From a virus: 64,000 bases of DNA. The notes under the pieces are model-generated. The model was not told the origin of the DNA, did not search any database, and saw only the letters and a list, made by a program, of their open reading frames with translations. The stretch lies in the IMG/VR virus record IMGVR_UViG_3300050132_000084, positions 86,146 through 150,145 of that record, one strand, 5' to 3'. The position numbers and the translations under genes were made by a program. Positions 48,972-58,320 of this stretch are shown piece after piece; the first letter of the stretch is position 1; each line of letters opens with the position of its first letter.

Positions 48972-49512
48972 AGAATTCCTAGCAAAATACGGCACTCCTG
49001 CACATCAGGATAAACTAGTCAATGATAGTGATCCATATGTTCGTGCAGGGGTTGCTGAACGTGGTAATGATTCACACAGAGATAAACTAGTCAATGATAG
49101 TGATCCATATGTTCGTGCAGGGGTTGCCAAACATGGTAATGATTCACACCGAGATAAATTAGTCAATGATAGTGATTGGGCTGTTCGTGAAAATGTTGCT
49201 GAACGTGGTAATGATTCACACAGAGATAAACTAGTCAATGATAGTGATTGGTCTGTTCGTAAAATGGTTGCTAAACACGGTAATGATTCACACAGAGATA
49301 AACTAGTCAATGATAGTGATTGGTCTGTTCGTGCAGGGGTTGCCATACACGGTAATGATTCACATCGAGATAAATTAGTCAATGATAACCATTGGTATGT
49401 TCGTGAAATGGCCAAACATTATATGAAATCAAATAAAAACGAATCACTATTAAAAACTGCTCCACTATTAAAAACAGAATCATTTTCTACATTCGTGAAA
49501 AATAATGAGTAA
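48964..49512 (+). CDS. LRV-like repeat protein, 6 units, type B tail
   Basis: DPYV-AG-ER, DPYV-AG-KH, DWAV-EN-ER, DWSV-KM-KH, DWSV-AG-IH, NHWYV. Second of the train, eight-base overlaps on both sides. Confidence 0.9.
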   Translation: MSKEFLAKYGTPAHQDKLVNDSDPYVRAGVAERGNDSHRDKLVNDSDPYVRAGVAKHGNDSHRDKLVNDSDWAVRENVAERGNDSHRDKLVNDSDWSVRKMVAKHGNDSHRDKLVNDSDWSVRAGVAIHGNDSHRDKLVNDNHWYVREMAKHYMKSNKNESLLKTAPLLKTESFSTFVKNNE

Positions 49513-50269
49513 AGAATTCCTAGCAAAATACGGCACTCCTGCACATCAGGATAAACTAGTCAATGATCGTGATCCATATGTTCGTGCAGGGGTTGCCATA
49601 CACGGTAATGATTCCCATCGAGATAAACTAGTCAATGATAGTGAACCATATGTTCGTGCAGGGGTTGCCATACACGGTAATGATTCCCATCGAGATAAAC
49701 TAGTCAATGATAGTGAACCATCTGTTCGTCGAATTGTTGCTACATACGGTAATGATTCACACAGAGATAAACTAGTCAATGATAGTGAACCATCTGTTCG
49801 TGGAATGGTTGCTGAACGTGGTAATGATTCACACAGAGATAAACTAGTCAATGATAGTCATTGGGCTGTTCGTGAAAATGTTGCTAAACACGGTAATGAT
49901 TCACACAGAGATAAACTAGTCAATGATAGTGATTCAAATGTTCGTAAAATGGTTGCCAAACATGGTAATGATTCCCACAGAGATAAACTAGTCAATGATA
50001 GTAATTGTGGTGTTCGTCGAATTGTTGCCATACACGGTAATGATTCACACAGAGATAAACTAGTCAATGATAGTGATTGGTCTGTTCGTGAAATGGTTGC
50101 TGAACACGGTAATGATTCACACAGAGATAAACTAGTCAATGATAGTGATTGGGCTGTTCGTAACTATGCCAAACATTATATGAAATCAAATAAAAACGAA
50201 TCACTATTAAAAACTGCTCCACTATTAAAAATAGAATCATTTTCTACATTCGTGAAAAATAATGAGTAA
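49505..50269 (+). CDS. LRV-like repeat protein, 9 units, type B tail
   Basis: RDPYV-AG-IH, EPYV-AG-IH, EPSV-RI-TY, EPSV-GM-ER, HWAV-EN-KH, DSNV-KM-KH, NCGV-RI-IH, DWSV-EM-EH, DWAV. The tail has KIESFS in place of KTESFS. Third of the train. Confidence 0.9.
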   Translation: MSKEFLAKYGTPAHQDKLVNDRDPYVRAGVAIHGNDSHRDKLVNDSEPYVRAGVAIHGNDSHRDKLVNDSEPSVRRIVATYGNDSHRDKLVNDSEPSVRGMVAERGNDSHRDKLVNDSHWAVRENVAKHGNDSHRDKLVNDSDSNVRKMVAKHGNDSHRDKLVNDSNCGVRRIVAIHGNDSHRDKLVNDSDWSVREMVAEHGNDSHRDKLVNDSDWAVRNYAKHYMKSNKNESLLKTAPLLKIESFSTFVKNNE

Positions 50270-50924
50270 AGAATTCCTAGCAAAATACGGCACTCCTGCA
50301 CATCAGGATAAACTAGTCAATGATAGTGATTGGTCTGTTCGTGCAGGGGTTGCCAAACATGGTAATGATTCCCACAGAGATAAACTAGTCAATGATAGTG
50401 AACCATCTGTTCGTAAAATGGTTGCCAAACATGGTAATGATTCACACAGAGATAAACTAGTCAATGATAGTGATCCAAATGTTCGTCGAATTGTTGCTAC
50501 ATACGGTAATGATTCACACAGAGATAAACTAGTCAATGATAGTGATTGGTCTGTTCGTGAAAATGTTGCCAAACATGGTAATGATTCACACAGAGATAAA
50601 CTAGTCAATGATAGTCATCCATATGTTCGTGAAAATGTTGCCAAACATGGTAATGATTCCCACAGAGATAAACTAGTCAATGATAGTGATTGGTCTGTTC
50701 GTCAAATGGTTGCCAAACATGGTAATGATTCCCACAGAGATAAACTAGTCAATGATAGTCATTGGGCTGTTCGTGAAAATGTTGCTATACATGGTAATGA
50801 TTCCCACAGAGATAAACTAATCAATGATAGTCATCCATCTGTTAGTAACTATGCCAAACATTATATGAAATCCAATAAAAACGAATCACTATTAACTATT
50901 GCCAGAAATTTAATTAAGGAATAA
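50262..50924 (+). CDS. LRV-like repeat protein, 8 units, type A tail
   Basis: Last of the train, ends TIARNLIKE and is followed by gp8-like. DWSV-AG-KH, EPSV-KM-KH, DPNV-RI-TY, DWSV-EN-KH, HPYV-EN-KH, DWSV-QM-KH, HWAV-EN-IH, HPSV. The AAGGA in its last codons is the SD of the next gene. Confidence 0.9.
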   Translation: MSKEFLAKYGTPAHQDKLVNDSDWSVRAGVAKHGNDSHRDKLVNDSEPSVRKMVAKHGNDSHRDKLVNDSDPNVRRIVATYGNDSHRDKLVNDSDWSVRENVAKHGNDSHRDKLVNDSHPYVRENVAKHGNDSHRDKLVNDSDWSVRQMVAKHGNDSHRDKLVNDSHWAVRENVAIHGNDSHRDKLINDSHPSVSNYAKHYMKSNKNESLLTIARNLIKE

Positions 50925-50926
50925 CC

Positions 50927-52459
50927 GTGGCTTTCATCGTAGAAAATCAATTACACACAGTTCTAGCTACTTCATTATATAATGAAATCCTCAGCGGTAG
51001 AACTAATTTCCATTTCTTTATGGGTGGACAATTCGGTGTAACCCTACCTAATCCTGATACTACTACTAATTTTGAATTGCTTACAAGAAATAATCTGCTG
51101 TCAACTCAATATGTCAGTCCAGCTAATATTTCTTTAACAATCAATAGAATAAATTGGATTTCAGGTACTGTCTATGATTTCTATGATGATAATATAGCAA
51201 CTTATCCAGCTTATAGCACAGCTACATCACTAACGAATGCCCAATTCTATGTGTATACTACCAATAATTGTGTGTATAAATGCCTGAATAATAACAATAA
51301 CGCCCAATCTACTGTGATGCCTACCGGCACAAGTACATCACGATTCACTACTGCCGATGGCTATATCTGGAAATTTATGTATAATATTCCAGCAGCTTCT
51401 GTTAATCGCTTCGTCAATAGTGCCGTCATTCCAGTACAAATTTCAGTCCAAGAACCATTCTATTCTAATGGTCTTATTACTTCAACAACTATTAATAATC
51501 AAGGTTCAGGTTATACTACAGCAACTATTGCAGTCGTTGGTGATGGAACAGGTGCCATTCTTACACCAGTATTATCTGGTGGTCAAATCACTAATGTCAC
51601 AGTGACCAATCCCGGTGTAGGCTATACCTATGCTATCCTCACTGTTGTTGGTACAGGTGGTACAGGTGCTACACTCACAGCTAATATGTCAGTTGGTGAT
51701 ATGTCCACTAATCAATCTAGTGTGGAACTCCTTGCAGTAAATGGCTCAATAGAGAATTGCCCTATTATTATTGGTGGTTCAGGTTACACTTCAGCAACAG
51801 TATTAATTTCTGGTGATGGAACAGGTGCCACAGCTACAGCCAATATTTCAGGCGGTGTTATCACAAGTTTGACCATGGTTACACAAGGTTCAGGATATCA
51901 TTATGCCACAGTGACAATCACAGGTAATGGTACTGGTGCCACAGCAAGAGCAATCATGTCTCCACAAGGTGGACATGGACATAATGCAATTAATGAATTA
52001 TGTACCAATCGTATATTGTTTTATTCCACAGTTACAACATATTTGAATCAGGGTATCACAATTAATAATTCCGTTACTCAGTGTGGATTGATCAGGGATA
52101 TCAGAAATTATGGTTCATCTATATTGTATTATGGTACATCAGGTTCACCATTGTTTGTGTTCAATCTGACTGGATCATCATTCCAAATAAATGATATTCT
52201 CCAAAATGCATCAACAGGTAATACCTATTCAGTATTCGCCATTAATGGTTCACAGGCGTTAGTCATGAATCTAAATAATGAGATTCCTACAATCAATATG
52301 ACACTAAATAATACATCACGTGTTGGTATAAATGTTATTTCAGCTATCACTAACCCCACAATAGATAAATTCAGTGGTGATTTATTATATGTTGATAATG
52401 CTAGTTCAACACAATCACCAGATCAGATTATAACTTTTAAGACCTCTATAGAATTCTAA
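50927..52459 (+). CDS. 8: gp8-like baseplate wedge protein with Gly-rich repeats
   Basis: 510 residues (T4: 334). GTG start with the SD in the preceding repeat gene. Residues 1-170 match gp8: NFHFFMGGQFGVTLPNPD, LTINRINWISGTVYDFYDD, FTTADGYIWKFMYNIP. From about 185 to 345 there are four copies of a beta unit with GYTTATIAVVGDGTGA-like sequence, an insert also found in the 1870-residue protein downstream. The C-terminus regains gp8-like character. It shapes the outer wedge. Confidence 0.8.
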   Translation: MAFIVENQLHTVLATSLYNEILSGRTNFHFFMGGQFGVTLPNPDTTTNFELLTRNNLLSTQYVSPANISLTINRINWISGTVYDFYDDNIATYPAYSTATSLTNAQFYVYTTNNCVYKCLNNNNNAQSTVMPTGTSTSRFTTADGYIWKFMYNIPAASVNRFVNSAVIPVQISVQEPFYSNGLITSTTINNQGSGYTTATIAVVGDGTGAILTPVLSGGQITNVTVTNPGVGYTYAILTVVGTGGTGATLTANMSVGDMSTNQSSVELLAVNGSIENCPIIIGGSGYTSATVLISGDGTGATATANISGGVITSLTMVTQGSGYHYATVTITGNGTGATARAIMSPQGGHGHNAINELCTNRILFYSTVTTYLNQGITINNSVTQCGLIRDIRNYGSSILYYGTSGSPLFVFNLTGSSFQINDILQNASTGNTYSVFAINGSQALVMNLNNEIPTINMTLNNTSRVGINVISAITNPTIDKFSGDLLYVDNASSTQSPDQIITFKTSIEF

Positions 52460-52460
52460 A

Positions 52461-55400
52461 ATGACATATCCACAATCAGCACCACCATATTTTGATGATT
52501 ACAATGCTGCAAAGAATTATCAGTCCATCCTGTTCAAACCGGGCTTGGCTGTGCAAACTCGTGAACTCAATCAGATGCAAACTATCCAACAATCTCAAAT
52601 TCAGAGACTTGGTAATTCCATCTATCAAAATTATTCCGTGGTATCAGGTGGTAAAACTACAGTAAACACTAATGTCATCTCAGTAAAACTATTGTCAACA
52701 TATGGTGGATCAGGTATCAATGTTACACCACTAACCAATTTGTATGCCCAAGGTGCTACATCAGGTTTAATCGGTTTAATCATGTTGCCAGTCGTTGCAA
52801 CATCATCCAATCCTAATGTATTGATCTATCAAATTGTTTCATCTGGATCAAATGCTGGTCTATTCATCGATGCAGAATTAATCAACATCTATACAGATCA
52901 GGCTTGCACAATTCCTTATAATGTTACTGTCCAAGTAGCTACAGGTTCAGTCATTAATACCACTATCACTACAGCAAATGCTAATTCTATTACAATTGTG
53001 GTGAATTCTGGTACAGGTATCGCTATTGGTCAACGTGTAGTAGCTACTACAATTCCAACTAATGTTTATGTCACTGGTGTGTCAGGTACTACAATTACAT
53101 TGAATTCACCATTGAATTTTAATATTCCAGCATCTACAGCTATTTCATTCTATACCGATAATAGCCAACCAACAACTTTGGTATCAATTTCACAAGGTAT
53201 CTATTATGTCGATGGATATTTCCTAGACGTTGAACCACAAACAATTGTGCTTGACCTGTTCTTCCGGTCATCTAATTATATCATCGGTTTAACTCATGAT
53301 GTAACAATTGTAACAGCACAACAAGATAATACATTGTTGGATAATGCTTCAGGTTCCTATAACTATGCAGCACCCGGTGCTGATCGTTTACAGATTCCAT
53401 TGATGTTGTCTAATATTCCATTAACAACAAATTCACCATCAAATCTGATTTCATCAAATTTCTTTGAAATTCTGCGTATTGCAAATGGCATTGTTCAATC
53501 ACAATCAAATCTGCCTGTCTACTCAGATATTGGTCATACATTAGCACGTCGCACCTATGATGAATCAGGTAATTATGTCGTTAAACCATTTAAATTAACT
53601 CTGTCCAATGATGGACTATTGAATACCACAGTAAAAGCTACTCTATCTAGTGGTAAGGCATATGTCAAAGGGAATGAAGTTAAAAAGATTTCTAATACTG
53701 TATTAAAGGTGAATCATGCCCTTAATACCCAATCTATTACCAATTTCGATGTCTCAACATTCTTTGGTGCTTATGCCATTGTAACTGCACCTACTAAATC
53801 AATCCCACAAATTGGTTCAGGTCTAGCCATTGAAATTCATAATGTAACATCTGGTTACAGTTCCGGTACTAAAATTGGTACAGCAAATATTCGCTATTTG
53901 TCATATAATTCTGGTAGTGGTGCCACAGTAAACTATAATGCCTACCTGTTTAATATTGTTCTATCAGGTTCTAATACATTTGCCTCTGCATTGTCATTCA
54001 TCACTACCGCAACACTTGGTGTTTATAGTACAATCACAATGAGTTTGCAAGTTGCAGCAGCAGGTATCATTTCTGGTAATACTCAGTTGTTTAATTCTGG
54101 TTCAAATTATAGCTCACTTGTATTCCCAATCTCACAAAATTATATTTCCACTGTCCCATTAGTGGAATACACCAATCGCCGTGTGTTCAAGGGAATTACA
54201 TTTAGTGGTGGTATCGCCACAATATCAGGTAATAACCAATATGAACAATTCCTTGGTGGTTCAGGTGTAATTGCTTCAGCCACAGCTATCCAATATTTCA
54301 CAGTGGTAGCAACGTCCACTTCAGGTACTTACACTGCCGGTCAGTTTATTCCATTGGATTTAAGTTCACGCACTGTGACAATCACTCCCGGTGTTGGTGT
54401 GGCTGGACAGGCTACAATTAATGTGAATGATGGTACATTTAATGGAATATGCGATATTGAAGCCACATTGTTCCTATCAAATGATGCAAGACGTACCAAA
54501 ACATTGGTATCAAACTATAATGTAGCATTTGCTTCCCCTACATCCACTATGAGTCTAGGTGTGTCAGATGTATTCCAAATTGTTGGAATATACGATTCAC
54601 AAAATATCTCAGTGGCTGCAACTACATCAAATTTGAATATCACTGCCAATTATACATTGGACACTGGTATGCGTGATACCCACTATGATTTCGGTAATAT
54701 TTCATTAAATGCCGGTGCTTCAGCACCTACTGGTCAAGTGTTAATTGTAATTAATTATTTCACCCATAGTGGTGGTAATGGATTTCTAGCAGTTGATTCA
54801 TATGGAATTCCTTATACTTCAATTCCAACTTATACTGATTCAACTGGTGTTCAACATCAATTAAGAGATTGCCTAGATTTCCGTCCACGTCGAACAGATG
54901 GTAGTGCATCATTGTTGTTCCCAACATTTTATCTACCTGATCCAACATTCGCACTCATCAATGAATCTTATTATCTTTCACGTATCGATAAAATAGTGAT
55001 GACATCTAGTGGTAATTTCCAAGTGTTATCTGGTATTCCAGCTTATACTAATCCACAACCACCAGCAGATTTGCCCGATGCAATGACATTGTATACGCTG
55101 GTTATTCCTGCCTATACTGCCAATGCAAGTTTAGTCACAGTCATTCCAGCTAATAATCGTCGTTATACTATGAATGATATCGCTAATCTGGATACACGAT
55201 TAACCAATGTGGAAGCATATACAGCATTGAACCTATTGGAACAAAGTGTCACCAATACTACCTTGACTAATCTTTCTGGTACAACATTATACCAAAATGG
55301 ATTCTTGACTGAAGGATTCGTGGATTTCACTGTCAGTGATGTTAATAATACTGATTTCAAGTGTTCTATTGATACTACAAATAAATTAGCTTGTGCACCA

Positions 55401-58073
55401 TTTTCATCAGCTAATCTTTCAATGAATTATTATTCATCAGGTTCTACATCACAGAAAACTGGTTACTTGGTGACTGCACCTTATTCACAAACTCCATTTG
55501 TAACCCAAAATCTTGCCACAAAATACATTAACATTAACCCTTATAATGTATTCAGTAATGTCGGACAACTTACATTAACACCAAATAATGATGTTTGGTA
55601 TGATACCACTTCACTACCAATTATTACAAATAGTCCACAGGCTGCAACTGCTGTATCCATAGCACAATCAAAGGCTATTGCTAATGGTCAAAGTGCAGTG
55701 TATGGTGATTGGATACAATGGTTGACACCACCAGCAAGTTCCACCACAACATTTGGTTTAGGTAGTGGTTCCACTCAGGTAAGCACTACATCATATACAA
55801 TTCAGGCTACAACTCAAACTGTATCATCAAGTCTTCAGCCTTATATGCGCTCAGTACCAGTAAGTTATAGTGTTACTGGTTTGACACCATTTGGTACAGT
55901 TTATGCTTGGATTGATGAAATCAATATTTCATCATATATAACACCAAGTGGCACAATACAACAACCACAAGGTGTTACTAATTATATAAAAGTATCAGGT
56001 GGTACAGGATATACTTCATCATCAGTAATCACTATTTCCATAACCGGGGGTGGTGGATCAGGTGCTACAGCAAATTATGTTTTGAATTCAAATGGTACAT
56101 TATCCCTAACACCAATCACTTTTGGTTCAGGATATACCACAATGCCTACTGTGACTGTGACTAACACAGGGCCGGGTAGTGGAGCATCATTCACTGCAAA
56201 TAACGCTAATACAATGGGTATGCCTATTATTTGTGATGTCCATGGTAATGCTAGTGGCACTATCACCATTCCAAATAATTCAATCATTAAAATTCCAAGT
56301 GGCACTCATAATATCACATTTAGTGATAATACCGATAATCCTATTACAGCTATGGCTTATGCTACAGCAACTTATTCTGCAACAGGATATATCGATATCG
56401 ATCAGACTTGTGTTTCTACAAGTGCAAGTACCCAAACAACAGTTAAAACACCACAAGCACCAATCGTGGTTCCTGTATCAACACCATCAATACCCGTATT
56501 TGCTGATTCATCATTAACTGAATCACAAGCTATTGCACAAATAATGGCAGCAAACAATTATCCATCTTCAATGTTATCAACTGTGACAACACAGATGAAT
56601 ATAGTTCTTGCAGCTTATAATAATAACCCTATTTCACAAGCTAATCCGAGTAGGACTGTGGTTAATAGTTCAGGCACAGTTCTTGCATCTGGTCTCCCTG
56701 ATCTTGTAGGTGCAATATCTTGGACTACCGGAACATTGTCAGAAGGATTAAATTCTACTGCAACTACTGCGGCAATTAATGCTGGATTCGTTACTAATTC
56801 AGCATTAGAAGCTGTTGGTATTACTGCAACAATTACTGTCCCAACTAATAAACCACAGGTAATTGATCCTCTAGCAGAATCATTCTTCATCGATGCCACT
56901 AAGAATCCAAATGGTATATTCTTGACATCAGTTGATATATTCTTCGCTTCAGCCGATCCTGTTAATCCATGCTACGTCGAACTAAGAACTATGAATAACG
57001 GTTATCCAACAGAAACTGTTATTCCATATTCTGCCGTCACACTGATGCCAAGTGCAATCACAACTTCTACAAATGGAACAACTGCAACTAATGTCAAATT
57101 CCAAGCACCTGTATATCTTTCTCCCGGTCAATATGCTGTTGTATTGAAATCCGATAGTAATCAGTTTAATGTATTCGTAGCAGAATTTGGTAAAGTGTTG
57201 CTTTCTGGTAATGCCACTGTAACACAACAACCCTATATTGGTGCATTCTTCGAATCACAAAATGGTAGTACTTGGACAGCTAATCAAAGTCTATCACTAT
57301 GTTTCGTATTGTATCAGGCTAAGTTCACTACTGGTTCATCTACATTCTATTTGAATGCAAGTGCACCATCAGCACAGTTCAACTATGACTTACTACATTT
57401 GACTGCACAAGAATTGAATTTTAGTGGGATTACTACATTATCACCATCAGTGGCATCAACACCGTTAAGTGGTGGTGGACTTGGTTCATATACCCCATTC
57501 CTAGAAAATACTGATTATCAATTCACTGTTCGTCAAGAAGTAACAGGTTCGTCAGATTTAATGGTGAATTATGTTATCACTACAAATTCTAGTGATGTCT
57601 CACCTGTGGTTGACCTTTCACGATCATCTGCTATATTGATTCAGAATTATATCAATGCACCAACCTTTACTATTCCTGAAACAACAAACTATGGTGGTTC
57701 AGCTTTAGCTAAATATGTCTCACAAAAAGTTGTGTTGGCAACCGGATTGCATGCAGATAACTTAATCGTTTATCTCAATGTGAATCGTCCTGCATCCACA
57801 GCTATCCAAGTTTACTATAAAGTCCAGAATCAATTTGATACTACACCATTCATTAATTTACCATGGACATTGCTAAATCAAGAAGTTAATGGTGGTTTCA
57901 CTACCCAAAATGGTGCAGTTGTACAAGATAAATGGTCTTCATATGGAATTTCTTATACAAATGGTGCAACTTATAGTAATTTCAATACGTTCCAAATTAA
58001 GATTGTATTGACTTCCACTAATCCATCATATTCACCATCTATTTCATCTATTCGTGAGATTGCCACAGCATAA
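52461..58073 (+). CDS. DUF4815-like giant tail/baseplate protein, 1870 aa
   Basis: N-terminus YFDDYNAAKNYQSILFKPGL, AVQTRELNQMQTIQQSQIQR fits DUF4815, found in large tail proteins of T4-like phages at the gp9/gp10 position. Very rich in Ser, Thr, Gly, Asn and beta structure; TNVEAYTALNLLEQS (about 915) is a short helix within. Around 1170-1250 lies the Gly-rich GYTSSSVITISITGGGGSGA unit shared with gp8-like. Later VIDPLAESFFIDATKNPNGI and FLTSVDIFFAS. It likely links wedge and fibres. Confidence 0.75.
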   Translation: MTYPQSAPPYFDDYNAAKNYQSILFKPGLAVQTRELNQMQTIQQSQIQRLGNSIYQNYSVVSGGKTTVNTNVISVKLLSTYGGSGINVTPLTNLYAQGATSGLIGLIMLPVVATSSNPNVLIYQIVSSGSNAGLFIDAELINIYTDQACTIPYNVTVQVATGSVINTTITTANANSITIVVNSGTGIAIGQRVVATTIPTNVYVTGVSGTTITLNSPLNFNIPASTAISFYTDNSQPTTLVSISQGIYYVDGYFLDVEPQTIVLDLFFRSSNYIIGLTHDVTIVTAQQDNTLLDNASGSYNYAAPGADRLQIPLMLSNIPLTTNSPSNLISSNFFEILRIANGIVQSQSNLPVYSDIGHTLARRTYDESGNYVVKPFKLTLSNDGLLNTTVKATLSSGKAYVKGNEVKKISNTVLKVNHALNTQSITNFDVSTFFGAYAIVTAPTKSIPQIGSGLAIEIHNVTSGYSSGTKIGTANIRYLSYNSGSGATVNYNAYLFNIVLSGSNTFASALSFITTATLGVYSTITMSLQVAAAGIISGNTQLFNSGSNYSSLVFPISQNYISTVPLVEYTNRRVFKGITFSGGIATISGNNQYEQFLGGSGVIASATAIQYFTVVATSTSGTYTAGQFIPLDLSSRTVTITPGVGVAGQATINVNDGTFNGICDIEATLFLSNDARRTKTLVSNYNVAFASPTSTMSLGVSDVFQIVGIYDSQNISVAATTSNLNITANYTLDTGMRDTHYDFGNISLNAGASAPTGQVLIVINYFTHSGGNGFLAVDSYGIPYTSIPTYTDSTGVQHQLRDCLDFRPRRTDGSASLLFPTFYLPDPTFALINESYYLSRIDKIVMTSSGNFQVLSGIPAYTNPQPPADLPDAMTLYTLVIPAYTANASLVTVIPANNRRYTMNDIANLDTRLTNVEAYTALNLLEQSVTNTTLTNLSGTTLYQNGFLTEGFVDFTVSDVNNTDFKCSIDTTNKLACAPFSSANLSMNYYSSGSTSQKTGYLVTAPYSQTPFVTQNLATKYININPYNVFSNVGQLTLTPNNDVWYDTTSLPIITNSPQAATAVSIAQSKAIANGQSAVYGDWIQWLTPPASSTTTFGLGSGSTQVSTTSYTIQATTQTVSSSLQPYMRSVPVSYSVTGLTPFGTVYAWIDEINISSYITPSGTIQQPQGVTNYIKVSGGTGYTSSSVITISITGGGGSGATANYVLNSNGTLSLTPITFGSGYTTMPTVTVTNTGPGSGASFTANNANTMGMPIICDVHGNASGTITIPNNSIIKIPSGTHNITFSDNTDNPITAMAYATATYSATGYIDIDQTCVSTSASTQTTVKTPQAPIVVPVSTPSIPVFADSSLTESQAIAQIMAANNYPSSMLSTVTTQMNIVLAAYNNNPISQANPSRTVVNSSGTVLASGLPDLVGAISWTTGTLSEGLNSTATTAAINAGFVTNSALEAVGITATITVPTNKPQVIDPLAESFFIDATKNPNGIFLTSVDIFFASADPVNPCYVELRTMNNGYPTETVIPYSAVTLMPSAITTSTNGTTATNVKFQAPVYLSPGQYAVVLKSDSNQFNVFVAEFGKVLLSGNATVTQQPYIGAFFESQNGSTWTANQSLSLCFVLYQAKFTTGSSTFYLNASAPSAQFNYDLLHLTAQELNFSGITTLSPSVASTPLSGGGLGSYTPFLENTDYQFTVRQEVTGSSDLMVNYVITTNSSDVSPVVDLSRSSAILIQNYINAPTFTIPETTNYGGSALAKYVSQKVVLATGLHADNLIVYLNVNRPASTAIQVYYKVQNQFDTTPFINLPWTLLNQEVNGGFTTQNGAVVQDKWSSYGISYTNGATYSNFNTFQIKIVLTSTNPSYSPSISSIREIATA

Positions 58074-58288
58074 TGCATATAAAAGTAGAAAACCATCCTG
58101 ATTTAGTCCGTGATTCAACATCCAATGCGATATTGAACACGGACGTTGCTGCATTTGAAGCACATTTAAAACAACGTGAAAAATTCAATAAAATTGATTC
58201 ACTGTCCAATAGAATGGATTCACTTGAACAACAATTGGATCAAATTATATCATTACTATCTATGAATAGACCATACACTGCTTACTAA
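58073..58288 (+). CDS. Small coiled-coil phage protein, 71 aa
   Basis: IKVENHPDLVRDSTSNAILN, TDVAAFEAHLKQREKF, then RMDSLEQQLDQIISLL. The V..H..LVRD..T.AI.NTD start is a well-conserved small T4-like phage family of unknown role. Its ATG overlaps the previous stop. Confidence 0.7.
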   Translation: MHIKVENHPDLVRDSTSNAILNTDVAAFEAHLKQREKFNKIDSLSNRMDSLEQQLDQIISLLSMNRPYTAY

Positions 58289-58320
58289 ATAATAAGATAA
58301 GTTTAACTGGAAAATATTAA

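Noticed and set aside
40702-50924. Diversity-generating retroelement as the source of slot variation
   Set aside because: No reverse transcriptase, no template repeat and no A-specific change pattern is visible in the window; variation is by whole words instead.
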